Origin: Cytidiella melzeri
Taxonomy: Eukaryota; Basidiomycota; Agaricomycetes; Polyporales; Irpicaceae
Assembly: GCA_022592445.1 (NCBI GenBank)
Contig: JABYQR010000039.1
Location: forward strand, 1 to 64,000
Length of the DNA: 64,000 bases
Direction of reading: 5' to 3'
Shown here piece by piece: positions 45,273 to 57,180 of the stretch. The position numbers were made by a program, and so were the translations under genes. Position 1 is the first letter of the stretch. Each line of letters begins with the position of its first letter. The notes below the pieces were generated by a model. The model was not told the origin of the DNA. It did not search any database and saw only the letters and a list, made by a program, of their open reading frames with translations.

Positions 45273-45778
45273 CGTAAGACGCGCAGGATGGACGTGGTTT
45301 GGGAGAAGACGGTGAACGATGAAGATCAAACAGAGTTGGTGACAGAGCAGCCGGATTTAGTCTGCACCCAAGTAGTAGGCGCCTGCCTGCCGACTTTGTG
45401 TAGCTAGCAGATATCGTCAAACCATCCATGAAACACAGAATGCTAAGCTCTCAGCAAAAAATTCAATCTGTGGTGTTCATCTCAGGTTTTTTCGAGGACA
45501 TTCAGTGTGCGAGGCTACTGTGGCCAGCTTCTGTGACATCTATCACGTGCTGTGACTGTGACATATCAAGCTTGGCCGCGCAAAGCTGCATCTACTCTCA
45601 AACGATGAGCACACCTAGGCGAGAACTTGACCGCGCAAGAACAAGATTGTGGGCAGCGACGCGTTGAAATTCTCCAACGAAACGTACACGTAGTACACAA
45701 CGACAAGGATCGGGGACGCATGTTCCACCTTCAGGTATTGGTCAGTTTGTCGAAGCAGTATGCCCTAACTAACCAATA
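45273..45778. other. Divergent promoter region of EB1 and the F-box gene
   Basis: No separate gene seen in these 506 bp. Confidence 0.45.
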
Positions 45779-46939
45779 ATGTCCCCTACACAGAGTAGAG
45801 GAGGCATAATGGAGGGTCCCAGGCTCACTCTTCCTGCGGAGGTCTGCGCACAAGTCGTGCAATACGCTCACTCGAGCGATCTTCCTGCCTTGGGATGCAC
45901 ATCGAAAGCCTTGCAAGTACTTGCAGAAACGCGCCTTTATCAGCACGTCATCATGAAGGACCCCACGTCTATCTACCGGATGTCTCTTGCGCTTCATGCA
46001 CGCGACTTCTGCCGAGCACCATATGTCAAACGTCTCTGGGTCTACCAGGACACTCGCTGCAGCAGAGGCGTATGGGCAGAAGAGCTGTGGATCGTCATAC
46101 GGAACATCTTGGCCAAGCTAGAAAACCTGGAAATTATTTATATCTTCGACGAGAACTGCACCAATACCTGGATTTTCGAACCCAGAGTTCTATCGTTTCG
46201 ACTGAAAGAGGCGAATTTAGGCTTCAGCTGGGACGAAACATTCGTGTCCTTCCTGGAAACCCAGACTGAGCTGCGAGCTTTGACTATTCAGGTGCCAGAT
46301 GAAGACGAACATACGCGTCGGATACTGGCCCCTGACTCCCTGCAGAAACTCGAGTCATTCGATGGGCCATTGTTCATCGCCGCCGATTTCATTACCTCTC
46401 CACTAACGCGCCTGAACACACGAGTGGACGAGGAAAACGCGCCATTGTTCTCTACCTACATCACGACACTGGCTCACTCGAACAAGACGCTCCGTAGCAT
46501 CAACGTGTTGCATATACCAGAATACCTCGTATCTGATTCATTGCGCGTACTGGCCTCGTCATACCTCTCGTCGACCCTGAGGTACATCGGCATTCTGAAT
46601 TTACCAGCAACGGAGGTGCGATTCTGTTTGTTCCAACTGTCGTTGACATTGCCACTGAGCCAAAGTGCACAGCATCATGATATCCATCGATCATTGCTCA
46701 AATTCCAATGCCTCGAGGTCGTTCAAGTGGATATCTCGCACTGGGCCCCTGTACCCATGTTCTGCCACTTCCCCATGCTTGCGACGGAGCTCCGAACGTA
46801 CTGTTTTACCCTTCGGAGCATGCTCATATGGGTCAACACGCACCAGTACTTAGGGCGGTACGACAATGAACGATGGGTGTTCCAGCAGCTGCCTGGTCCC
46901 CGCCATCCTTCACGGGACGTCCAGTGGCGCGAATATTAA
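45779..46939 (+). CDS. F-box-like protein of the agaricomycete type
   Basis: Single frame of 386 residues. The start LTLPAEVCAQVVQYAHSSDL, followed by CTSKALQVLAETRLYQHV, fits an F-box, where the helices bind Skp1. The rest is a Leu-rich, irregular repeat-like region that would act as a substrate arm. Large families of such proteins exist in agaricomycetes. The stretch 46616-46710 reads less well (VRFCLFQLSLTLPLSQ) and could be an unspliced intron, although its removal is not clearly in frame. Target unknown. Confidence 0.7.
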   Translation: MSPTQSRGGIMEGPRLTLPAEVCAQVVQYAHSSDLPALGCTSKALQVLAETRLYQHVIMKDPTSIYRMSLALHARDFCRAPYVKRLWVYQDTRCSRGVWAEELWIVIRNILAKLENLEIIYIFDENCTNTWIFEPRVLSFRLKEANLGFSWDETFVSFLETQTELRALTIQVPDEDEHTRRILAPDSLQKLESFDGPLFIAADFITSPLTRLNTRVDEENAPLFSTYITTLAHSNKTLRSINVLHIPEYLVSDSLRVLASSYLSSTLRYIGILNLPATEVRFCLFQLSLTLPLSQSAQHHDIHRSLLKFQCLEVVQVDISHWAPVPMFCHFPMLATELRTYCFTLRSMLIWVNTHQYLGRYDNERWVFQQLPGPRHPSRDVQWREY

Positions 46940-47759
46940 TATTGGAGAAGGACGCTCGTTGGCAGATCGGACCACCCTACACCTAAGTCAGCGTAGTGGG
47001 ATCGCAGTACAAACCGTGACCATTGTCCTTGGTTCCCATGTGCGTCGTTTTTTTTCATTGGTACCGCGCGCTTTCCCTATCGCTGATGGCCATGTTTGTT
47101 CCGTGCTTTGCGCGAACTTCCTCATTCAGCGTTGGAGGGAGAGGATTAGAGTCATTGTATGGCATAGGGCCCGGCAACGGAAGCGATGTTAGGAACGTGT
47201 ACCAATGAGTCAGTCAATGGGAAATCGATCTCTGCTGGTCAGTGCATATCTAGCCCGGCGATTATGTGATTATCTGCTGCTTTGCTGGCATCTCGGGTTT
47301 AAGCGTTTCTCTTTGGCTTCTTATGCATCCATGCCTGGACGGCATCTTGTGTTCGACATTGCAGCCTGCGATGTTGCAGTATGGCCATGCAACGCATTTA
47401 TCCTATCATTCGAGCAACGCCTAATTTTGGACTAGCCACCCCACGCTCTCGTAAATGCCCATGGACCATGGACCGTGCATCCGCAGGCACGGCAACATCC
47501 GCGTTGGTAGGAGGAAACGCTGCGACCGGGTGTCCCTCGCACTGTACCCGGACACGCGGTGGTTCAACCTGTGCCACATACTCAGTCCGAACTCCCTTCA
47601 TAAGACTTATGAACACGGCCCAATGGCGCTGCATGGCGTCTTCGCGGTCAGTCAAATCCACGTCTGCCTTTTGGTTCGTGCCTTCAGAGTCCTTCCATTC
47701 GCTCCCTTTGGCCTTAACCCACACTCTCGTCTTTGGTCCTCTGACCCAGTACTTAAGCA
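46940..47759. other. Intergenic about 0.8 kb
   Basis: A minus-strand frame of 134 codons (47398-47802) is present and partly plausible in composition, but it overlaps the start of the small plus-strand gene and has no known domain. No other gene seen. Confidence 0.4.
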
Positions 47760-48243
47760 ATGCCGACCTCCAGTCGTTCATCCTCATCCACCTCCACTGC
47801 AAGCGTGTACACCACCTCGTCGAAGATGTCTTCTACCACTGCATACGACACACAGGCATCTAGCATTGCAGCCTTGCCTAGCTTTGCGCACTCCCTTTCT
47901 GCTTTACCGAGAATGACCTCGGTAACTAGTGATATGGTGCACTACGGCACGCTCTCGAGAACAAAGCAAGCTAGCGAAGCAAAGGTAAGAGATCTCACTT
48001 ACATTCCTAAGTCCAACGCCACTCACGCGCACTTGAATGACAGTTGCATACAGTTTTGCAGACCGCGAGACAAAGGACGAGTGGCACGCCGTATCTTTCC
48101 ATGGTATGTCTGCCGCTTTGACCACACGAGGGACATTAACCTCACCCTACCTCTAGCCCTCGCCACTCGATGACTCTGCCGAGGATGACGGGTCAGCACT
48201 CACGATATCCAGACGGAAAGCTAAGACCACAGTGCGTATCTGA
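47760..48243 (+). CDS. Small Ser/Thr-rich hypothetical protein
   Basis: Three exons (47760-47984, 48044-48103, 48157-48243) give 123 residues; I do not recognise it. The N-terminus is a Ser/Thr run (MPTSSRSSSSTSTASVYTTS), followed by a mixed region and a short acidic then basic end (DDSAEDDGS, SRRKAKTTVRI). Support comes from two introns with good ends (GTAAGA...GACAG, GTATGT...CTCTAG), all phase 0, joining open frames. A minus-strand reading of the same region is the alternative. No signal peptide. Confidence 0.45.
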
Positions 48244-48886
48244 GGCTCTCTCAATACCGCCACTCCCTCATTGCCGCTGTCCTGCCCAGGCTTCCTGAGC
48301 TCTGAGCACCCTCGGCGCTGTGCGCCACTCCGACCCGACTGTCATCAAGCATCTTACCTCTTCATTCAAGCAATTTCACCTAATAAGTCAAGCAACTCCA
48401 TTTATTCATTCACGTATCAACCAATCCACGCCATACCATTCCTCACACTTCTATCATTGTATTTTTGGGCACATATTTTCGGTTTTCACTTGTACGGGCT
48501 CTGCACAAACGCTGTATTTGTTTCCTCGGGGTGCCGCAAGCAAGGTGTATCTTCTGTCATGTATCCTTTTTTTTGTTTCGTTTTCGACCACCTTCACTTG
48601 TAGCGCAGGATAGTCTTTGGTGTATGGTATCCTTCACAGTTCATTCAATCTGGCTCGTAATAGAACACACAAGCAGGTATAACACATAAATACAAAGCGT
48701 GATGATCGTGATGCGAGAACAAAAACGAGTCCGAGTAATATAGATAGAAGTAATATCCGTCCAAATTGGAGAAGAAATTGCCAAAACATCGAGCGGTGCA
48801 CCCGAGTAGACAGACAGCTTGTGTAGCGGAAGACCGGGGTGGACCGCTGCACAGCTCAGCAGCTCCAGAGCCAAACGCCTCCTGGC
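48244..48886. other. Intergenic, no gene seen
   Basis: Convergent 3' region between the small gene and the chitin synthase, AT-richer than its neighbours. No supported coding feature. Confidence 0.5.
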
Positions 48887-51800
48887 TTACTCGCCCGCAA
48901 ACAGGCGCACCAGCATGTAGCTGGACGAGCCGATGAAGCGGATAACTGCCAAAGCGGACCAATGAGCTCTAGAACGTTCGCAACTGGGCCGCAGAAAACT
49001 GCAATCACTCACATGCCAGGCCGGCGACAGAGAACAGGATGAATGCCATGTAACCGTTCACGGTGTTGTGTGCGCCTTGGTTGGCAGCACTCCCTGTTGC
49101 TTCGCTATATATGGGACAGCAATGAGTTTGACAGCGATGCGGCTAGTGCTGTCGGGTTCACGTACACTATGATTGCCGCTAGGAGACCCTGCAAAAGGAG
49201 ACGATCAGCACGATCGAATAAGGACACAGAAGCGGCGGATGAAGACACACATTTGACAGTGTCCAGACCAACAAAACCTAAGTGAAGGAGGTCGAGTGGT
49301 CAGTATCGAATTGTGAAGTCCCTGGAAGAACGCTAATATAGTGGACATACACTGCATTCAAGAGCGTGAGCATCTAATCCAATGCAAACATGTGAGAAGC
49401 ACTCACTTGGTTCGGAACGCTCGATAGTAGTCTTCTTGTTCCGTCTGAGGGTCGGGTTTGGATTCCGCCTTGATCGCTTTGACAGACAACACCTCTATCG
49501 CATCTTCGTACGCGGCGTCGATATCTGTCTCTGCCGTGGGCACCGTAACTTCAACTTCGTTTTTGTTCTTGCCCGCGGCTGCGACGACACCTAGATCGGT
49601 CGAAACCTTGTTGTCTCCTTTCGTTCCCCACGAGACGTCGCTATCAGTAGGCAATGAGAGGGCTGTAAGCAATGACAGTCTCGCAAAAGCTACTCACTGG
49701 ACGTTTGCGAACTTCGGCACGGAAGAATATCAGCCCAGCGTTACACGTGCACAGAAAAAGGGCACACTCACAGCGTAAACGTTAAGTACGGCGATGTACG
49801 AAGGCGCTAGGAGCAGATATTGTATGAAAGAGGTTATCATGTGCCAAGGTTCGAACTATCGCGCAGTGTTCACAATCAGTGCGAGCCACAGACACCGGCA
49901 TACGGTACGTCCAAGAGCAAACTTACGAAGACCAGAGACGCTATAATGTACAAGCCGAGTGTTGCGGCCAGCGAGATCACGATGTTGCGGAAGATAGCGT
50001 TCGTGAAAAGATCTGAGAGTGTCAACGGCCCGTCCGATTGTGCAATATTCTCGACTCCTTTGAAGGCCAGGAAGAATGCAGCGATCTGGAATCGGACCGG
50101 TGTTCAAAGTTTAGTGAAGATTCGCCAGATAAGCTGCTAAAGGCTTACCGTCATGTAAATGGTGATCACAGAGAACCCAATCATAGCCATTGTGTAGAAC
50201 CGCTTTGAGCCCTGTGGACGGTTACCGAGTGCAAGCAGGAAACACATGACGAGAAGACCGAGATAGAAGTAGTTGAGAATAATGTTCACAATATGGATGC
50301 CTTTCCCGAGGTGAAATGATGGGTCCTCCATTGCTTCGCTAAGAATAACGAATGAGATGTAGAAATTACCCTGAGTGAGTTGGAATTTAGCCTTGCTCGT
50401 TGCAAGAAACGCGAAAAGACGCACCAATGCGAACCAGGAGAAGATCAGGTTGAACACCTGGTAGACCATCTCCACGTGAATCCAGAACTTACGAAGGAAC
50501 GAATGCGATGAACGATATATGTAGTGGAAATGGACAACACTATGTATCGCGGCAAAGAACGATCCGTTCAGCCATCGACGACGCTGTGAGATGAGTTCCG
50601 GAACCTGACGAAAAGTGGTTAACAGTGAGCATATGGGACAGAGCTCTACCTCTGTGCCGATTACCTGATCAGGCACATCCGTCACAGCGTATGCAGACTT
50701 CACGTAGTGAAGTATCCATGCACCCCCTCGCTTTGACACTAGCTCCCAGCATAAAATCTGTTGACCAAAATCAGGTTCCTTTCACATGCGGTTGAACGTG
50801 AACTTACTCGATCCTCTGCAAGGTACATATTTGCTGTGAAGATATCGGCTCCCGCACCGTGCTTGCGAACGAGTCAATAACGCAGTGGAAGGCGTAGAAA
50901 CGGAGCATCGTACCATCTTCTCACCAAGGAAGTACTTCTGAAGAGGTCCTTCGCCGGTAACATCGTTTTGCAGGGCAATGTAACGATACGCGCTGAAGGC
51001 ACCGGGCAACACTGAGATATAACCAAAGACAGATTCACTGCGTATCTGTGGTTAAAGGCAATCCCATTATCTTCGCATGACACTCACAGTGGCTTATCCA
51101 GGATGTTGGACATCTTATATTCGAAATTTTGCGCAGCAACTTCCACGCAAGCATGTTAGAATCAGATGCAATAGAAATGAAGCTAATTTTACCTAGTGGG
51201 TTGAGAAGGTGCTGTCCGTATTTTCCCTTCAACGCGACGATCTCACCGCACGCGCCACCCACGTTGGAGTTGATGTCAAAGGCCTTCCAGAGGTGGTAAA
51301 TGGACGTAGGACCAGGCATGGTACCCACGTCGAGCAGCACACAGACGTTAGGTTGCAGAATTGGACCAAACGCATTGAAGAACCATCGGTGGGAGTTTAT
51401 CTTCTTCTGGTTCTTCTCCTTCAGGCAGAAGATGATTTGTACCGGGACGATGCCTCGCTCCGCACCTTCAATCTTCATGCTGGGTGTCACGGAGACTTGA
51501 GTAGCACGGGTTAGGCGACACAATTGAATGAATGTTGGTATGCGCAACTCACTTTGCGTAGTGTATTCATATATATGCGCAGTGACAGGCTTGCCAGCAA
51601 CAACGTTCTTGTGGAGACGTGAGGACGACGAACAGGGAATATAGGGGAAGCTGAACATACCTTGGCAACACCATCCTGATATGCACCCATAGTGGCAATG
51701 ACACTCAATGTCCTGGAGTTGATCTTCCCTCGACCGTCGGACACGATGCAGACCACAACCTTCTTCCATCCCTCCTTTCCCCACGTCTTGCTGCGGTCGC

Positions 51801-52665
51801 GCGTACACAAATGGGCAATGTTCTTCATAACACCATGCATTGTCCTCGAGAAGAGCTCCTCGTCCTCGTTATACATCGTCATCACGATGAACAGCTCAGT
51901 CCGACGGGGTGGATCATATAGCACTTGCCTCAGCGTGAAGCCGCTGTTCTTGAAATCGCTCGGGTCGCATGTCGCCGCTGAATACCGCATGTGGGTGAAT
52001 TCCCTCTCGTTCTTGAGCGCGCACATGTTTAGGAGCTTCGACGGCACCTTGGGGTCTAGCACCAGGTTTCCGTGGAACAACTCGACCTTCTTGATCGTCT
52101 TGTACCGTCTAGGTACCCGCTGTGGGATTCGTCCGTATCTGATATTGCTATCCTGATCTTCCTCCTTTTCGGTGTCGTATCCCCCTGGTATCGGCATAGC
52201 CATCCCTGAAGGATTTCGATTCAATAACGGCATGTCTCCTGCGTCAAAGTGGTCCACCGGTTCGTCTGCTAGAGTATACTTCGAAGGATCGTCGTGAAGC
52301 TGAAATCCTATGTGACCTTGCGGTGGCGGGCTATGCAAAATCGGAACTGGCGATTGAATAGGAGGAGGAGGAGACACATGCCCCTGCTCAGGATAGTATC
52401 CACCTTGGAATGGGTTTGGATAATCTGCCCCAGTCCCGCCGGGTGGTGGGGGCGAGTGATAGGGCTGGGGAGGGGAATGAGGTGCGCCATAAGGATCTGT
52501 ATGAGGTGCTTCATACGGTTGGTGGTCGTAGGGATTAGGCGTCGGTCCAGCGTTTGGATACGGCGTATATGCGTCTTCATAGTAGTTTCCCTGAGGCTGG
52601 CGCTGCATATATAAACAGGTTTACAGAGTTGAAAGATTTGAGCTTACTGGGGGGTAGCGAGACAT
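48887..52665 (-). CDS. CHS: Chitin synthase (division 1, class I-III type)
   Basis: An 18-exon model gives 929 residues: 52665-52648, 52602-51661, 51607-51553, 51495-51193, 51139-51088, 51037-50914, 50861-50808, 50757-50665, 50604-50149, 50085-49927, 49855-49772, 49711-49698, 49640-49407, 49351 alone, 49277-49251, 49188-49166, 49104-49013, 48945-48887. The N-terminus is Pro/Tyr-rich and disordered. The synthase core has [35 protein letters not shown] and QRRRWLNGS (catalytic QRRRW). Several C-terminal spans follow, with VSWGTKGD between them. It polymerises UDP-GlcNAc into cell-wall chitin at the plasma membrane. All exons add up to an intact frame only if a single-nucleotide exon at 49351 is included. 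A 14-nt exon is at 49711-49698. Confidence 0.93.
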
Positions 52666-53459
52666 CGTCGTCGAAGTTGAATGTCTATCTCCACTTCACT
52701 GGCGGAGTCTTTGAGGCGATCGAGCAAGGCTGTGAGCGGGGCTCAGCGCAATGAGGCTTGGTGTATGCTGTGCTGCTGCTGGTCCGCAGCGAGCAGAATC
52801 AACTCAACACAGAGTAATCACCCAGACGAGGATGTCGATGGGGAGGAGGGCAAGGTCGTCAAGCAGGTTACTTACAATATGGCCCGCTGCTACCAACGCC
52901 ACCTTGGCTCCAATCGCTCAGAATATGTCTATATATGGGCTTATCCTGATTATTTGTTTTCACCCATAAACATTCTCTGTTGAGCTTAAATCTGAAGCTG
53001 TTTCCGACAGTCATCGTTGCCAGTTGCGGCCCCGTCATTGCCCAGATCTACAGTGAAATGGGTCGAGCATGGTGGGATTCAGGGGTTGAACTGCTGGCAT
53101 CACTGTACCGCGATGGAGTCCGGGGTTCACTTCTATAAGGTGTGCACCGTGAACATGTACCTGTCTTGTCTCAAATTGTTTGCATTATCTGACTGCAACG
53201 TTAACGGAGTACATGGTCACGCCCTCGTACCGACATGTGCTTTACAATGAGCTGCATCGCAATCGGGGCAACCAGCTCTCACCCCGAGCCAGTAGCTCTG
53301 ACAGATAGGCACCATAAGTACACAGCTTGTGTACAGGTTGTGCCTAGAGCTAGAGCACTAGTCTTGGCGAGGTTGTCACTATGGCTATGTAGAAGCCTGG
53401 TAATACATATAATATGACCTTGCAGCTTTCCCTTGCAGAACATAGTACCCAACATCCGA
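52666..53459. other. Divergent promoter region, no gene seen
   Basis: Lies between the chitin synthase start and the first TPR gene. Frames of up to 100 codons show no domain. Confidence 0.5.
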
Positions 53460-54841
53460 ATGCCTTTCCAAGTCGACCCTTCTCTCCTCGATCCTTCTAC
53501 TTTCGATGTCTACAATCAGTTGGGCATATCACTAGACGATTTCAGGGTACGTCGCGTTTAACTGGGATGTAACTGGACATCTGCTAACGCATTCCGCATT
53601 TTGCTCTCCCAGGAGCTATTGAGTCAAGCTTCGCCTGACCCTGTCACAGGTGAAATTGGACCAGAGCAGATCGCAAGGTTCGTAGACATTGATTCTCATC
53701 TGACAGACTTGCTGAAGCGAGTCATACCTAGCGTCATGATACGCAATTTTAACAATCCTTTGGTCCAAAAGGTTGGTCAGATCGCTCAGAAGGCCATGAA
53801 GGAACGTGCCGAGGAGCACGACCCCGACTTCAACGATTTCGACTTTGAATCCCTGGCATCGACCACACCTACCAATGTCGCCGGCGGATCGATGTGGTAC
53901 ATCTCCCTTGAGCGCTTTGCATTCGCCAATCCAGCGGGCGACCTCATCAAAGACGACATAGCTCCAACCGTACCAGGTGCACAACCAGTTTTTTTCCTCA
54001 ATTGCGAACACGAAGGTATCATTCGCTTGATGGAACAAGTCACTGGATTACCTAACTCGCAACAAATATTGCGGTACGTACACATGCTCTGCCATACCTG
54101 CAGCCATTCTCATGTGACTTTGTCTATATCCCGCAGGTTCATCAAACGAGCGATGGTCACGCCCGTTCCTGGCCTCCATCCCTGTTTACCGCGACATCTG
54201 CAAATCACCATGAAGTTGACACAGCACCGGCCCTATTTACAGCCCTTCCTCGATAGCCTGCCCGCGCCCTTCACATGGGATATAGATACACGAGAGGTAG
54301 CGCAGATGACGCGCGACGCGATAGATAACCGTATGCAGGAAAGACGCTCGCAGTACCTCGCCGCCGCAGAGGCAGCGAAGGCCGAGGGCAACCGCGCCTT
54401 TAACCGACAGGACCGCCAGATGGCGTTGGGAAAGTACAAAGAAGCTATTGACCGTGCATGGGATGCAGCTAGTCTGCGGCCAGACACAGAAGATAGATTG
54501 GCGGCACACCGTCTCATGGCGGTATGTCATGCCAACAGGGCGGCGACGCACCTGCTGCCGGGCGAGGACGCAGATTTTAGTAAGGCCTTGGCGGACTCGC
54601 AGGATGCTGAGAAGTATGATCCTGACTATGCGAAAGGGTACGTCGTTGTTGGGACATTTGCTCGGATGACATGTTAGTGATCATTATTGGCAGGTATTAT
54701 CGTCAAGCCAAGGCGCTTGAAGCTCTCGGGGATGTACTGCAAGCCCAAGAATCGCTTCGGCGAGCACTGAGCAGACCTGCCCTCTCTGGCGACAAGACGT
54801 TACTGAGTCTGCTCAACGAGCTTGATGTCCAGATCGATTAA
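53460..54841 (+). CDS. TPR protein, copy 1 of a tandem pair
   Basis: Four exons (53460-53546, 53613-54073, 54137-54637, 54694-54841) give 398 residues. The first 250 residues are a domain I do not recognise, with EQIARFVDIDSHLTDLLK and VFFLNCEHEGIIRLMEQVTG. Residues about 270-390 form tetratricopeptide repeats (AEGNRAFNRQDRQMALGKY, CHANRAATHLLPG, GYYRQAKALEALG), a protein-binding scaffold as in Hsp70/Hsp90 co-chaperones. The next gene is a close tandem copy with the same intron positions. Partner and role unknown. Confidence 0.8.
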
Positions 54842-55465
54842 AACAGCTCGCTCTCTGCTTCACTCCTCCAACTACAAGCGCTGCTGCTGGAGTTTTCCCG
54901 CGTCATTTTAAGGCTGGTGCGATCGTCCTTTGGGATGTAACCTTGGTGTATATTACCAGATGCGTCATGCATATCATATAGCAGCCGTGTGATATGCACT
55001 CTCTTCACAACGGCGGGCATGAACTTGATATGTCCATGCACATTGCAGGCTTATTCATTGTGTAATTCTATCCCCAGCCGAGCTTGCTCGTACAGTCATT
55101 ACCATGGTGTTTTCTTTGAGCCCCGAGGCGGTGTAAGTCGACATTCTTAGTCCCCAGGTAGGCGGGCGTTACCACCGAATCGTCTGCTGCCTGCTGCCAT
55201 CAATTGCGACTGCGACAGATACAGTACCGCCTCGCTGTAAATTGCTACAATAATCTGGAACTTGCATCGCCGCAACACAATGCAGCCAGGCACAGACATG
55301 CAGTGGCAGTATGCACTATAGTACTTCTCGGCCCGGGACAAGGCTGTGTGCAGATTGAACCGCATCTAGGAGGTCCCAGGATGGCTTAAAGCTTCGCCTG
55401 GACAATGAAAGGATCTCTCAGCTCTCCCTCTGCACTCAACGCAGCACACACTACCCACCGCCAAA
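54842..55465. other. Spacer between the tandem TPR genes
   Basis: No gene seen. It presumably holds the promoter of the second copy. Confidence 0.5.
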
Positions 55466-56847
55466 ATGCCTCTCTCTCACCCTGCCGAGGCTCTCCTCGA
55501 TACCTCTGTCCTTGATTTGTATCAGGGGATGGGCATAGATCTGAAAGAGTATCAAGTACGTGTTCTAACTCGATCAATGTTCAGTCATTTTCTGACCCAC
55601 TCCGCCTTTCCCCTGCCAGGAGCTATTCAAGCAGGTCCCTCCCGACCCTGTCACAGGCGAGGTGGGACCAGAGCAGTTCAACAGGTTCTTGGTCATCGAT
55701 TGCTCGCCTGGCGGGTGCACTCACCAAATGATCCCCTCAGGTTCATGATGCGAAATTTCGATAACCCTATGATCCAAAAGCTCGGTCAGGTCGCTCAGAA
55801 GGCCATAAAGGAACGTGCCGAGACGCACGACTCCGACTTGACCGATTTTGACTTCAATTCGTTGGCATCGACTATACCTGCAAACATTGAAAGCGGAGCG
55901 TGGTACATCACCCTCGAACATTACGCGTACTGCAACGCTGCTGGTGAACCCATCAGAGCCGATGTAGCATCTACCATACCTGGCGCACAACCGATGTTTT
56001 TCCTCAATTGCGAACACAGCGGCGTCATACGCTTGATGGAAGCAGTCACTGGCTTACCAAACTCATTAACAGTGCTTCGGTACGTACACGCAGCCCGCTC
56101 TACCAGCAGCCTTTGTCATCTAACGCGTACTGCATACCCCAGTTTCATCAAACGCTCAATGGTTACACCCGTTCCTGGGCTTCATCCAGGAATACCGCGG
56201 CATCTACGAATCACCATGAGCCTGACACAGCACCGGCCCTCCTTACAGCCCTTCCTCGACAGCCTCCCTGCACCATTCACATGGGATATAGAAACGCAAG
56301 AAGTAGCGCAGATGACGCGCGACGCGATAGATAACCAATTGCACACAAAGCACTTGCTGTTCCTCGCCGTAGCAGAGGCAGCGAAGGCCGAAGGGAATCG
56401 TGCCTTTAACCGCAAGGATCGCCAGACGGCGTTGAAACAGTACAAAGAAGCTATCGACCGTGCGTGGGATGCAGCGAGTCTGCGACCCGGCACGGAAGAT
56501 ACAGCGGCGGCACATCGGCTCATGGCGGTGTGTTATGCCAATAGGGCGGCGACGCATCTCCTGCCGGGCGAGGACGCAGATCCCAGTAAGGCCTTGGCGG
56601 ACTCGCAAATTGCTGAGAAGTATGATCCTGACTATGCGAAAGGGTACGTCGTTGTCGGGACATTTCCTCGGATGACATGTTAGTGATCATTATTGGCAGG
56701 TATTATCGTCAAGCCAAGGCGCATGAAGCTCTCGGGGAAGTACTGCAAGCCCAAGAATCGCTTCGGCGAGCACTGAGCAGACCTGCCCTCTCTGGCGACA
56801 AGACGTTACTGAGTCTGCTCAACGAACTCGATATTCAATATGACTAG
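55466..56847 (+). CDS. TPR protein, copy 2 of a tandem pair, with an extra intron
   Basis: Model 55466-55555, 55620-55684, 55741-56079, 56143-56643, 56700-56847 gives 380 residues, 18 fewer than copy 1. The third and last coding parts are the same length as in copy 1 (501 and 148 nt), and the TPR region is nearly identical. The segment that codes FVDIDSHLTDLLKRVIPS in copy 1 is two bases longer here and would break the frame. It starts with GTTCTT and ends with CCTCAG, so splicing it out (55685-55740, 56 bp) restores an open frame, joining NR to FMMRNFDNP. Alternatively the copy is a frameshifted pseudogene. Confidence 0.7.
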
Positions 56848-57180
56848 ATCATCTGCTGTGATTGGTCTCCCTCTTCCACGCTGATGTAGGCTTAGTACCT
56901 GGAATCTCCCTCTGGAGTTATAGGTTTGTAATGGTTGTATTTTCGTATGGAGAACTTTGAAACTTGTTAAAACGTACTTGCCATCGCCATACTTATACGC
57001 GCTGTAATTGCGTAATGCAACCTCCAAAGGAACAGCCATGTGTGCACTGTAATTATCTAGTACACGTGATTCGTGACAAAACATGAGTGAAGATTGAGGC
57101 AGAGTCAACTCGGAGTCAAACCACCATCTGGCTACAATGCCTCAAGGTAGTCAGACCTCATTCAGTGATCCAAAGGTGGA
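56848..57180. other. Intergenic, no gene seen
   Basis: 3' region of the second TPR gene and promoter of the acetyltransferase gene. Confidence 0.5.

Noticed and set aside
47398..47802. Minus-strand frame of 134 codons upstream of the small Ser/Thr-rich gene
   Set aside because: No domain, overlaps the other gene's start, and no clear splice partner.
55466..56683. Continuous 405-codon frame across the second TPR gene
   Set aside because: It reads through introns 1 and 3 and uses a different frame before 55741. Comparison with copy 1 shows where the true exons lie.
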